Origin: Cryoendolithus antarcticus
Taxonomy: Eukaryota; Ascomycota; Dothideomycetes; Cladosporiales; Cladosporiaceae
Direction of reading: 5' to 3'
Assembly: GCA_002077065.1 (NCBI GenBank)
Contig: NAJO01000037.1
Location: forward strand, 1 to 64,000
Length of the DNA stretch: 64,000 nt
The translations under genes and the position numbers were made by a program. Shown piece by piece: positions 42,030 to 52,202 of the stretch. Under the pieces are notes generated by a model. That model saw only the letters and a list, made by a program, of their open reading frames with translations. It did no database searches and had not been told where the DNA came from. Position 1 is the stretch's first letter, and each line of letters begins with the position of its first letter.

Positions 42030-45000
42030 ATGGTCAAGTGGCTGGCGTTCGTATGTCTAGTCATCTCCGAGGCACTTGCGTTACCTCGCATCGAAAATGG
42101 ACTCATTGATCCCGAGCACGACTTGATTACGCACACGTTCCGCCACGGTCCATTAGGTGAGCATGCTGGCCAGAAGCTTGGCGCTCGAAAGGCGCCAACA
42201 GAGGCTACACTACAACCACGAGATGTGTCCAGTCTCGACAGCAACCTCACGTCCTCACCTGAAGTAACATCAATCGTTGTACTCTGGGTCTATGTCTTTC
42301 CCGACAATGCAACTCTCCAGACTGTCACATTCGGGCGTGAGTTCCGCGCAGCCAACGACTCATCGCCAGAGACCGGTTGGGCACAACACTCTTTCGGCGA
42401 CTACAACATTACCATAATTCCGTACGTCTTTGGTACCTTGAGCGGCAGTGCTCACGCGCCTGGACATCTTGTCGAAAGGGGCTTCGGAGACTTCGTCAAT
42501 CTATTCGTTCGTGGATGGAAGCGGATTGGCAATCGAGCCAGATCAATTGTCGAATACATATTCGGTCTCAGCCCGTAAGTTGTTCCCTTTCCGTCCTTGA
42601 CGACACTCTTACTTCTCTAGAAAGTCTGAGACGTTCCTGCGATCTCATCTTCGCTCCCAATGCAGCGCAATGGCGATGTGATGCCGGAGGAGGAGGGCGC
42701 GGATTTCGCTATCTGCTCTGGCAGTATAGCTCTGTCCCGGGAGCCAGGGCCATTGGACACGCCGTCGCGGCTGGATGCATAGGAGCGCTCCCTTCAAACA
42801 AGACAGTGTGAGAAGCACAGCCAGATCACAAGAGCTGACTTACTCAAAGCAAGGTAGTCTCCGAAACTTACGAAGCGCAGGACTTCAGCCACCTCGAATG
42901 GGCCACCACTGAGTCAGATGAGAGTATCTTCTCCGAGCAAGCAAGGCGAAGGCTGCCGGAAGGTCTCTCTCAAACGGGCCAACGGCCTCGCGCCGTCAGT
43001 AGTCGACCAATGCGTGTCGATAGCTCCGGCTCTGTCGAAGAGTTCGAACCGGCCGTGCGCAAATCCACATTACCACGCGAACAGCAGAATACGAAAGCGC
43101 GATTTACGCCCAAGGCCAAGGCGGAAATGCAGAAGACTCAGAGGCAGATGCAGAAGCAAGCAGCAAAGGACAGGGCGGCGACGCGACAGAGACTCAGGGA
43201 ATCTAAGAAGTGGTGGCGCGAGGACAATCCTGAACTACAGCGGCCACAGCCTCCGGGCGAGCAGCCACCAGCTACAGACCCACCTGTCGATCATCCGCCA
43301 CCTGCTCAACCTGAAGCCCCTCAATCGCCGCCTGGTGAAACTCCTGTCAATCACCCACCACCTGCTCAGCCTGAAGCCCCTCAAGCGCCGCCCGGTGAAC
43401 CTCCTGTCAGCAATCCGCCACCTGCTCAGCCTGAGGTCCCTGCTTCGCCGCCCGGTCAGCCTGACGTGCCTCGCCCGCCGCCCGGTCAACACGAGGTCCC
43501 TCGTCCACCTCCCGGTCAACCTGACGTCCCCAAGGCTCCTTCTAATCAACTTCCTGTCAATGACCCTGCGCCTGCTCGACCTCCTACGCAGCAGCCACGT
43601 CCACGTCCCGGCCAACAACCTCCGTGGCGTCCAAATCAGCCACTGCCGCCTTCCGGACAACAACCACCTCCCGGGCCGGTGAAGCAACCCCCTACAGGAC
43701 CTGTGCAGCAGCCAGCTCCAGGTCCTGCACAGCCCGATCGTCTGTCTCCGCAGCAGTTGCAAGCGATTGATAGGGCATTGGATAATGCAGAGGCTGCAAA
43801 CATACACGCGCTAGATCGCGATGCTAGCGTACGTACGGGTAACCGCAACTTGCTAGAAGCGCAGAGATATTCGCGCCAGATGGAGGGCGTGGCCTCGGAT
43901 GCTCGTCAATCACTCCACGCTGCCACGTCCGAGACGGAGAGGTTGAGTTTCCGAACAGCTGTTGAGATTGCCGAGGGAGAAGTCGCACAGGCTGGCCGCG
44001 ACATCGCCGGGGCCCAAGGAATCGTTGATCATATGATCGGAGAAGGTGCTCATTTTCGTGATCTTACTGCGAGAGTAGGGGCTGAGGTCGAGTCGTTGAG
44101 ATCTGCAAGCGCGTCCAATGTGGAACAAGGCGTACAAAGGCTTTCCAACCTGATCGACGACATCAGAGGCAGTATCGATCGCGACTTGGTGTGGCAGGAT
44201 ACACCGGAATTTCCGGCTGAGCCACCACGTTCACCGAGTCCCGGTGGTCATCCCGAGACGCCAGCACCGCCCACGCAAGATTCACCTACCAATCCAGGGC
44301 AGGAGCGTCCTCCTACTGACAATCACCCTTCTTCTCCCAACAACGAGCCACCTATTGACAGTCACCCTTCTCCTCCCAACAACGAGCCTTCCGCCAACAA
44401 TGGTCCTTCTTCTCCAAACACAAAGAACCCTCCTGGTGATCACACTCCTCCAGGCGATCACACTCCCCCTGGAGATCACGCCTCTTCCGGCGATCGCACG
44501 CCACCGAAAGGAGAACATCCACCTGATCCTCCAAATACGCCAATCACGCCGCAGGAGCTACGGACTATCCAAGAAGCCGAAAAGGGTATCGAAGCCATGA
44601 AAACGAACGCCTTGCTACACGAGACAAACGCTAAGTTTTACGGAGCAGACCTGGACAAAGCCAACACAGCTCTCAGAGACGCCGAGACCGCCCTCAAGGA
44701 AGCTGAAACCAAGCTTGGGAAGTCGATTCCTGCCGAGAAGCCAGCACTAAACAAGCAGATCACGTCCCTGAAGGAGACGATCAAGAAAGCTACTAACACT
44801 GTCGATCGATATCAAGCACATGTTGAGTCCGAAATGAGGGAGGTGAGTCGCTATACCGAACTGCAGCAAAGGACCAGGGCGAACATCCAGGACCTGAAGG
44901 CGATGCGCAACCCCGGCCAGGCTGCAGAGGAAGTTAACCACCTTGTTGATACTCTCAAGACAAAGGACGCAGATATCGCAGAGATGCAGACGAGGATACA

Positions 45001-46426
45001 AAATTCCCTGAAACATCGAGACCAGATGAACGCCGATTTCGAGAAGTTTGAGAGACTCGATGCAGCTGAGCGTGGCAAACTCGACATGCTCAAAAAGGAC
45101 AAGGGCGCACGGGTAGGCCTTGAGACAGACGCAAAGATCGAGACCTCGAAGGCAAACAGGGTAAAGTATCAGGCCGAGATGAAGAAATTGGATGATATAC
45201 ACACTCTAGACAATCTAGCCGCCGAGCAAGATACAGTCAGACTTGTTGATCTGCAGAATGAAAGACTGACATCACTGCAAAGATTGGAAGTTTTCGATAT
45301 CAATGAAGCGGCTCAGCATCCTTTCCGATCCGGGGATCCTGTTGCCACGCCCGCCGAAGAGGTCGGCCTGTCGAGACCGGCGACGCCTCAGCGGGCACCT
45401 GCACAAGCTGGACGGAATGTACACTCTCTCACCGATGCGGATGTTCAGCAGCACTTGGGATCGGATGATGGACGGACTCAGATCCCGGCCCAGACGGACG
45501 GTGCAGCTGATGAAGTAGCCGTTGATCTGTTCAAGAACGGGAAAGCCACCGAGGCCGCGGCGAAACCTGTCACTGAAGTCTTCAAAGCCGGAGCTAACGG
45601 CATCAAAACCGGCGCAGCTGAAGGCTTTCTCGAGGGCTGGCGCACAACCGCTCAAGCTAGTAACAGACTAGTCAGTGCTGTCGGCAACGGCGTCAAGGGC
45701 GCCGTGAGATTTGGGAGAACTATCGTTCAGCCCGCTAAAGCCATCACCGCCGAAGCCTCTCAGGCTATTGGTAAGACAATTGCTGGCGAGGTAGTTGGGG
45801 AAATCGGCGGTGAGGTGGCAGCCACTGTAGGCGCCGAAGTCGCGGGCACTGTAGCTGCTGAGGCAGCTGCTGAAGTCGGTGTTGTGGTTCTCGGCGAGAC
45901 CTCTGCGGCCGCTACAGCCGAGATACTGGCATCCGCAGCTGCGCGTGGTGTAGGCGTGGCAGTCGGGGTAATGGTGAGAGGGGCCTTCGAACTAGTCGCC
46001 GGGCCTATTGGAATGGCCATCGGCGTCGCATGGATGGCCGGCGACCTCATGTACCACACCATCAAGGCCAAGGTCATGGAACATCATTGCCACGACAAGG
46101 TCAATAAGGACTACAAGACTGAATTCCAGAAAGCCTGTAACCGGCCACCCGCTGATGTGCCCACAAGGCTGAAGATGTGGAAAGAAGACGCTTTCAAATG
46201 TGACAAGCTGTGGACTAAGAAAGACTACAAGCATCTGAAGCTTAAAGACGAGAGAGGCGCTCAAGACTTGAAGGACGATCATCGGTTCGTCAACACGCAT
46301 TATATCGCGCCTGGACAGAAGCCGTGCGACTTTGGCTGGTATGCGAAGCGGGATCTGGATGCTATTTATGTGCCGCACAATGTCACTTTGATACTTGGAG
46401 ATGGGACTTATCATTTGCTGATCTAG
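42030..46426 (+). CDS. Paralogue C: large secreted Pro-rich/coiled-coil protein with Cys-rich C-terminus
   Basis: Exon 1 (42030-42574) encodes a signal peptide (MVKWLAFVCLVISEALA), the shared domain (VTSIVVLWVYVFPDNAT...YNITIIP) and ends at a GTAAGT donor. The main exon probably starts at 42850 (acceptor after CTCAAAG, phase 2), joining a KVVSETYEAQDF stretch that aligns with B exon 2; total about 1373 residues. Other acceptors at 42621 give either an early stop or an extra 60-residue segment, so this junction is open. Then: basic linker, Pro-rich repeats (43240-43735), coiled coil, second Pro/Asn/Gly-Asp-His repeat tract (44215-44545), coiled coil, Gly/Ala-rich hydrophobic segment (45540-46070) and the module EHHCHD...FQKAC-RPPADVPTR-KMWKEDAFKC...KDY...DDHRFVNTHY...QKPCDF. 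Function unknown. Confidence 0.72.
43240..43735 (+). repeat. Proline-rich repeat tract in paralogue C
   Basis: Imperfect repeats of the pattern PPPAQPEAPQ-PPGE and PRPPPGQ-EVP, in DNA units of about 60 and 30 bases. The tract is Pro/Gln-rich, expected to be extended and flexible, and has no counterpart in A or B. Confidence 0.85.
44215..44545 (+). repeat. Pro/Asn/Gly-Asp-His repeat tract in paralogue C
   Basis: Contains copies of PNNEPPIDSHPS-like and then GDHTPP units (the latter three to four times in a row, 15-18 bases each). A second disordered linker between two coiled coils. Confidence 0.8.
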
Positions 46427-46639
46427 GCGACCTGACATCCAGCGTTTCTTGATCTTTAGAGGTACTAGTTGCGTGCTTGGGAACGCAAATACTGCAGGAG
46501 ATTTAGTGTGGGAAGAATTTTCAAATCGCAGATTGAGTAGTGATATTCGATAAGTGCCTCTACGATCTCTCTACCGCGGCCGATTGCCTCTCATCGCCTA
46601 GGCCCTTGTCGACTGTCTTCCGTGGCCCATCAGTACCTA

Positions 46640-47281
46640 TCATTCATTCCGATACCTCTCTACCCAGAGTTTAAACCACTTGTGGCAAATAGCCTGGTGG
46701 TCCGCGGTAAGCTCCTTTAAGACACTTCCATCATCCTCTAACACGCCCTTCTGCGACGGACTGACTGCGAACGTCACCAAGTCCACTCGCCGCTTCCCCT
46801 CCTCCCGACTCACACCATCCCCAACGAAGTACGGCTTCGCGACTTCCCAGTGCTCGTCGAGGTGCTTCTTCAACGTACCCTTGATTGTATAGCTGAAGGT
46901 CACCTGAAATGACTTGAGACTCGTGGCTCGCCGCAGGAGCCCGTAGCACTGCTTGAGGAGTCCAGGGGTGCTCCTACCAATCGTGAGGTGCTGGATGAAC
47001 TGCACATTCCCGGCGATCTGGGGGATCCAGCGATTGAAGTCTTGCATCGAGGCGAAGGCGAACTCGCGATTGTCGCAGAGAAGGGCCTTCGCTTCGGAGT
47101 AGACTAAGCGGTTGACAAGGAGTAGAGCTGCATCGCCGCGGCAGATAGTTCCTTGATATAGAGACGATAGGCGTTGAGTCGAGATATTGTCTTTGCTGAT
47201 CGTAATGTTCGTGGAGGATCCAGAGAAGACGTGATCATAGATCTTGACCCGGATCTCGGGAGGCAGCTGCTCGAAAGGCAT
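46640..47281 (-). CDS. F-box-like / 2EXR-type fungal protein (copy 1)
   Basis: 213 residues from the ATG at 47281; the frame stays open further upstream but the F-box-like motif starts at once (MPFEQLPPEIRVKIYDHVF), favouring this start. The motif LPPEIRxxIY with a following CRGDAALLLVNRLVYSEA helix is the hallmark of the large fungal family of short F-box-like (2EXR) proteins, with unknown partners. The C-terminal half has a GTLKKHLDEHW helix and ends without further motifs. A paralogue lies at 51330-52202 and the two share motif order along their whole length: a CRGD-type helix, MQDF-x-W-PxIxxN, and FVGDxxSxxEGxRRVDL. Confidence 0.75.
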   Translation of the reverse strand: MPFEQLPPEIRVKIYDHVFSGSSTNITISKDNISTQRLSSLYQGTICRGDAALLLVNRLVYSEAKALLCDNREFAFASMQDFNRWIPQIAGNVQFIQHLTIGRSTPGLLKQCYGLLRRATSLKSFQVTFSYTIKGTLKKHLDEHWEVAKPYFVGDGVSREEGKRRVDLVTFAVSPSQKGVLEDDGSVLKELTADHQAICHKWFKLWVERYRNE

Positions 47282-48444
47282 CTGAGGGGAGGGAGCAATG
47301 ACATAGCCGCTCAAGCCGAAGGGAAAGGTTGCCTTGGTGAATGTCAGTATATAGCACTGAGTCAAATGAGAGGGTAGGGGCAGCGTGCATCGTCGACGGA
47401 GAAGGGCAAGCTCGAGACAAACTCCAGCCTTTTTCTGTACGTTCGCGTTGCGTGATCATACTGCGAGGGTATTAGTCTAGGCTTGGAATATGCGCGCCCT
47501 GTCTCTTCAGATATCTCTAATGTTTCCAGCGCCTCAGAGTCCCCAGCTTCGCCAGTGGCTCTTTGTGATACGGTACAAAGCCTGGGTTGTAGTTTCTTGT
47601 CCTGAACACGTTGCAACATGCGGAGAATTGTCCCAGTCTACAAAGAGGTACGGTGGCTGTGACTTACCACTGCGTGCCGCCCATTACCACGGACGGTAGA
47701 GCTGACCGGTGGTGCTCTGACTATCGTAGCTGTCTTACAATCGCCAGTACTCGTTGAATATAATAGGTAAGGATGCGTATTCGATGTATCGTGCAAGGAT
47801 GTATAAGAGGTGTCGTTACCTTCAAGCGGTATCGCAAACTGCTAGAGGTGCCTAGTGTTGTAGGGAGTGTATATAGGAGAGTGTCGAGAAGAGCCTCTAA
47901 GCTCGCGTCTCAAGAGATGCTTACAAGTCGGAAGCAGGCTCGTGATAACACCGATGTGCTAAATGTTACCTCTTGATTGTCTTGTCTGGACATGCGAAAG
48001 ACCATCTGGAAGGGTGAAGGCTCGTCACGAGTGTTCCTTGTTCCAGAAACAACAAGTGAAGTGTTTGGACACGTGCCTCCGAGTTGTATCTGTGTGCGAG
48101 ACTTTCTCCATTCAGTCGTCGTCAAGCTTGCATCAATGTTGAATGCTCTTGTCGCTGTGCGCGTCGAGCAATCCATATCTTTGGCGAAGCAAATTACTAT
48201 GCTTGCTTGTCTCGCGATCGAGTGACCACGCACGTACGTCGATGCACGAATCGTGGTCCAACAGGCCCAGAAATGTTCAGACAAGAGCTGAGCTACCAAT
48301 CGCGAGGGAAGTGTGAAGACGAACTCGTGAGATGCTTCATATCGTCCGCAGGTGATAGTGAAGTCTTTGAGATGAGTAGGCTGTGGCCACGAGTCCATGT
48401 GGAGATCCTATGGCTCAGCGAACGTCCCATTCGAACGCCTGCGC
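47282..48444. other. 1.2-kb intergenic, part of a duplicated segment
   Basis: Upstream of F-box-like copy 1. Words such as GTCGTTACC..TC, GTGTTGTRGGGAGTGTA, GCTCGTGATAACA and TGTCTTGTCTGGACATG recur in the same order upstream of copy 2 (about 52600-52795). No intact gene recognised; open frames look like chance. Confidence 0.5.
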
Positions 48445-49033
48445 TCAAGCCTCCAATCTTAGCGTCAACACCAACAGCGTGATGTAAGCGGCGACACTCA
48501 GGCTTGTGAGGACAACGACAACATTACCACTAGTCCGGAAGCTGCCAGAGTCAGTCATTGCCATACCTGTATCGCTCTGCGGACGAAGCATCGTACCGTT
48601 TCCTGCTCAGCCCATCATCGCCGACTTCACTGAAGAACTGGCGGTTACCCTGCATGCGCCGAAAGGCACTCACGCCGAGTACGCCAGCGCCGTAGACTGC
48701 GAACAGTGCACCTGCATGAGCTGTCAGCTCGAATGTTCAGGTGACTTCTACATCATCAGGTCAGAGTCGGACGTACCAATGCTGTAGAACTCTCTCGTGA
48801 AGATCTTGAGCACGATTAGAGCGAAGCTGAATTGTCCGAGCGACGTGCGCATATATGCCCCTTCGAAGGTTCGTTGAGCAGCGCGAATCTCCACGAGCTC
48901 GGAGGGTGTCAAGATGACCGAGCGGGCACGATGAGTCCGCAGTGTGTAGCGTTGTTGGGCATGTCGGGTATGGAGATGGGTCAGCTGAGCCCGGCGGACT
49001 ACGGATGGGGTGTGGGGGTGTTACCTCGAACAT
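48445..49033 (-). CDS. DUF202-domain small membrane protein
   Basis: Four exons, 49033-49025 (only nine bases), 48984-48777, 48720-48649 and 48602-48445, total 148 residues; every phase agrees and each junction has GT..AG. The core is RAAQRTFEGAYMRTSLGQFS, a DUF202 signature (aromatic, Arg-Thr and RTSL), followed by two membrane segments (about residues 56-68 and 74-90) and, at the end, a third (VVVVLTSLSVAAYITLL). DUF202 proteins are small inner- or vacuolar-membrane proteins of unknown function; a fungal member (Vtc1-like) acts in polyphosphate synthesis, but the RTSL motif alone does not prove that role. The tiny first exon is the weakest point; a longer first exon extending upstream is possible. 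The gene was found only by joining short exons. Confidence 0.72.
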
Positions 49034-49775
49034 GGTCGATGAGGCTGGTGGCGTTCAAGGTGGGGGCATTATGGGAGGAGATTGGAGGGAAAGGGTCGCC
49101 CACGTAGCCTACCAGTTATTGAGGAGGTGCAAGGTGGTATCCGAAAGATATGGACAGCAAAACGCTCTTCGATGATCAACAGCGGTCGCACAGCATCAGA
49201 TGTCGTCAACAAGCCAAGGTCTTGCGAGTCGCGATCTTCAGACCTCAGCTTCACTTTGATTTACTCTCCTTCGTAGAGACAAGTAATCAGTACTGTACCC
49301 AATGTGCCGGGACATCGCTCCCCCACCCATGCACGGCAGGGATGTGAGGTGGGCACATCTAGCAGGCAGGTCTCGGGCGTGACGGATGGGGCCGTGGCGG
49401 TGGTCCAGTAAAGCTCGACCCCCTCCCATCCCACCCCCTCTCTGCACACTTTTCCCGCAATTCACTTCCCCCTCCCTCACTGCACCTCCTTGCTACTACT
49501 GTCACCAGTTACTTCATGGTTGATATCGCTCATAGTCTTCCTCACCTTACTATCACCGCGCAAGAAGTCAAATTTCACACGACCCCCCCTCCACCTTCCT
49601 CAATCTGTCGCGGCTTTCGCACCTTCTTCGCCGGGCGGCAGCTTCGAGACTTCGACAGCCTCCTTCGCGACTGATCAGACGGGGACCTCTTCTTCGCAGA
49701 TCACTTGCTCGACATCTGCTTGATACAGCTCCAACTTCGCACTTGCTTGGCGCCTTATCCATACAGCACTTCGAC
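49034..49775. promoter_or_regulatory. Divergent region DUF202 / RNase H1, with CT-rich tract
   Basis: 740 bases between divergent genes. A strongly pyrimidine-rich tract lies at about 49410-49610 (many CCCTCC, CTTCCTC runs), characteristic of core promoter or 5' untranslated DNA in filamentous fungi, ahead of the RNase H1 start. Confidence 0.5.
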
Positions 49776-51134
49776 ATGGCTGCTGAGATGGATGCACCTA
49801 CCAATGGCTTCACCTCCGTTAATAACGGCATCGCGCATCCTCCCAGCCCTCCCTCCACCATAGGCAGCGCTGGCACTAAACGCAAGCGCGATGCCAAGAC
49901 ACCTGCTCCAAAGTTCTACGCTGTCCGCACCGGCAAGGCGCCCGGCATCTACCACACTTGGACCGACTGCCTCGACCAGGTACGCGGCTTCCCGAAAGCT
50001 GTGTTCAAGTCCTTCACATCTCTCACCGAAGCCGAGAGCTTCTTACACAACCAGCAAAGTGCTGGTGGGGAGGGGAAGGTGTCAAAATACTATGGAGTTA
50101 GAAGCGGACGCACTCCAGGCGTGTACACCAGCTGGAGCGATGTCCTCGAGCAGATCACGGGCTGGAAGGCACCCAAGCACAAGGCATTCAAGACGAAGGG
50201 TGAAGCTGAGCAGTGGGTCGCGGAAGGCACGAACATGAGCTACCCAATGTCGGACATCGCACTTGAGAGCGTTGAGTCACTCGAGGGTCCCTCAGCAAAG
50301 AAGTCGAAGACCACAATCCGCCTCAAGCCTTATGGTGGCGTCAAGACTGAGATCTCACCCACCCCTCTCGACCCTTCGGCATACTCCCCTGGTTCTGCTC
50401 CTTTGCCAACGTCGACAGAAGACGGCTTCGACCCGAATATCACACTTGACCCCATCACCAATGGCGTCCGCTACAAGACCGCTACTGAACGCGCTCTCCT
50501 CAAACCTCAAGCCGTTCGCCCCGCAAAAGACTCCTGGATCAAGATCTACACAGACGGCTCAGCCCTCGCGAACGGCCAAGCACATGCCATAGGCGGCATA
50601 GGCATCTACTTCGGACCTGGCGATAAGCGCAACGAAGGTTCAGCCCTCACTGGCTCTCGTCAGACGAATCAGCGTGCCGAGCTCAGCGCCATCTACCGCG
50701 CTCTCGAGCTCGCTCCACAAGACCGCCGCATCATCATCGCCTCTGACAGCAACTATGCCATCAACTGCGTCACGATATGGTTCCAGAAATGGCGTTCAAA
50801 TGGGTACATCAACGCCCAAGGACGCGCAGTGGAGAACAAAGATCTCATCATCAAGATCGTGGACGTGCTGGAGCAGAGGTTCAGGACTAATCGTCATCGC
50901 ACTGATGCTGAGGAGGATGAGCTGGCCGAGGGCGGGCATTGGGAGCGTGGGCCTGCGGCTGTGAAGTTCGAGTGGATCAAGGGGCATGCCGGGAGCGAGG
51001 GGAATGTGGAGGCGGATCGCTTGGCTGTGGCGGCTGCCAGAGAGGCCAGAGATGCTAGGGATGCTGCAGGTGTAATCGCTGGTGGCGTTGTGGAGACGGC
51101 GCAGGCGGTGCAGGCGACGAACGGGGCTGCTTGA
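49776..51134 (+). CDS. Ribonuclease H1 with two N-terminal hybrid-binding domains
   Basis: 452 residues, single exon, start ATG at 49776 (CGACATGG context). Two hybrid-binding (caulimovirus VI/HBD) domains at about residues 40-90 and 105-155 share the pattern FYAVRTGKAPGIYHTW and YYGVRSGRTPGVYTSW, each ending in a Trp/Phe-rich alignment. The catalytic domain follows at about 270-430 with the four acidic residues in YTDGSA, RAELSA, ASDSNYA and EADRLA, and HAIGGIGIYF between. RNase H1 removes RNA from DNA:RNA hybrids in nucleus and mitochondria. Most eukaryotes have one HBD; two copies occur in some yeasts and fungi. No mitochondrial signal is obvious from this start; the short Met-rich start suggests nuclear location. 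Confidence 0.92.
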   Translation: MAAEMDAPTNGFTSVNNGIAHPPSPPSTIGSAGTKRKRDAKTPAPKFYAVRTGKAPGIYHTWTDCLDQVRGFPKAVFKSFTSLTEAESFLHNQQSAGGEGKVSKYYGVRSGRTPGVYTSWSDVLEQITGWKAPKHKAFKTKGEAEQWVAEGTNMSYPMSDIALESVESLEGPSAKKSKTTIRLKPYGGVKTEISPTPLDPSAYSPGSAPLPTSTEDGFDPNITLDPITNGVRYKTATERALLKPQAVRPAKDSWIKIYTDGSALANGQAHAIGGIGIYFGPGDKRNEGSALTGSRQTNQRAELSAIYRALELAPQDRRIIIASDSNYAINCVTIWFQKWRSNGYINAQGRAVENKDLIIKIVDVLEQRFRTNRHRTDAEEDELAEGGHWERGPAAVKFEWIKGHAGSEGNVEADRLAVAAAREARDARDAAGVIAGGVVETAQAVQATNGAA

Positions 51135-51329
51135 GTAGTCGATTACAGCTGTAGAGGGATGACGAGGGTCACAGAGTGCATTATATGGCGTTTCACGGGC
51201 TATGCAAGCTTAATGATGACACGAAAGCCGTCGTAAAGAACGCAATGGTAATGGAGGCGGAACTACCGCCCTCGGCAGGGAGTTGAACGAAAAGTATAGT
51301 CTACGTATGCGAGATAGCTGGAACAGATG

Positions 51330-52202
51330 CTAAAGCTTGATGTCAATGGCCTTACAGCAGGTGACATTCCTGGAACATGGATGTTGCACGATGTCACTAA
51401 TGATGCAGCCTCTATTCTCTATTGCCTCGCCACAAAATTGTGCTATGATCGGCGGGTCAGCCTTATATCCAAAATTTACTCCCTTCAACTCCCACGCCCA
51501 CCCCTTCTTCTGCCCTCCTTTAGTCCCCTTGATCCCCTTCGAGTCCGCATAGGTAGGGATCCAGTCCTCCATGATCTTGCGAATCTCCTCGCGATCCTCA
51601 GCACTGATCTCCTTCATGACATCCTCGCTATCGTTCGAGTCCAGAACGCTCTTTTGGGAAGGCCCAATGGTGAAGATCATCAGATCGACGCGTCTGCGCC
51701 CTTCATCCTGGCTTATGTCGTCTCCAACGAAGAATGGCTCGCCCTTGTTCCATTGGTCGGTGATATGGTCGCGCAGAGCGGCTTTGAATTTCGCGCTCAG
51801 AGCGACTTGGACTTGTTGGAGACGACCTGATGGCACCTTTGCGAGGATGCCGTAAAAGTCCTTCAATTGCTTGGCGCCACTCTTGCGAACCGTAATGTGC
51901 GTGAGTAGCTCCACGTTACTACCGATCCGTGGGACCCAGTGGATGAAGTCTTGCATGGCCGGGAAGATGAATTCGCGATCCTGGTACATGAAGTCCTTGG
52001 CTTCATCGCGAATCATGCGGTTGACGAGGAGCGGTGCGAGGTCGCCGCGACAGATGTGCTCGGGCGTTGTTGCGACTCTGCCGCGGATGGATTTCTGCGT
52101 AGTATATGTTGTATATGGGCTTGCGAAGTCGGCTCTGGATACAGTGATGCTCTTACGAGAGTGCGAAAAGAGATGCGTATATATTATGTGGCGAAGCTCC
52201 AC
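51330..52202 (-). CDS. F-box-like / 2EXR-type fungal protein (copy 2), 5' end unclear
   Basis: 290 codons from an LPVELRHIIYTHLF motif, the same family as the 46640-47281 gene and most similar to it (CRGDLAPLLVNRMIRDEA, MQDFIHWVPRIGSN, FVGDDISQDEGRRRVDL). No ATG stands in frame before the motif: the frame is closed by a TGA a few codons upstream, so the true start is probably in an upstream exon or the copy has lost it. The C-terminal tail beyond the RRVDL region is longer than in copy 1 and ends after several Cys. Role unknown; F-box-like proteins usually present substrates to SCF ubiquitin ligases. Confidence 0.65.
   Translation of the reverse strand: MELRHIIYTHLFSHSRKSITVSRADFASPYTTYTTQKSIRGRVATTPEHICRGDLAPLLVNRMIRDEAKDFMYQDREFIFPAMQDFIHWVPRIGSNVELLTHITVRKSGAKQLKDFYGILAKVPSGRLQQVQVALSAKFKAALRDHITDQWNKGEPFFVGDDISQDEGRRRVDLMIFTIGPSQKSVLDSNDSEDVMKEISAEDREEIRKIMEDWIPTYADSKGIKGTKGGQKKGWAWELKGVNFGYKADPPIIAQFCGEAIENRGCIISDIVQHPCSRNVTCCKAIDIKL

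Noticed and set aside
43235..43807. Minus-strand Arg/Leu/Trp-rich frame opposite the proline repeats of gene C
   Set aside because: Antisense by-product of the proline-codon repeats; no independent evidence.
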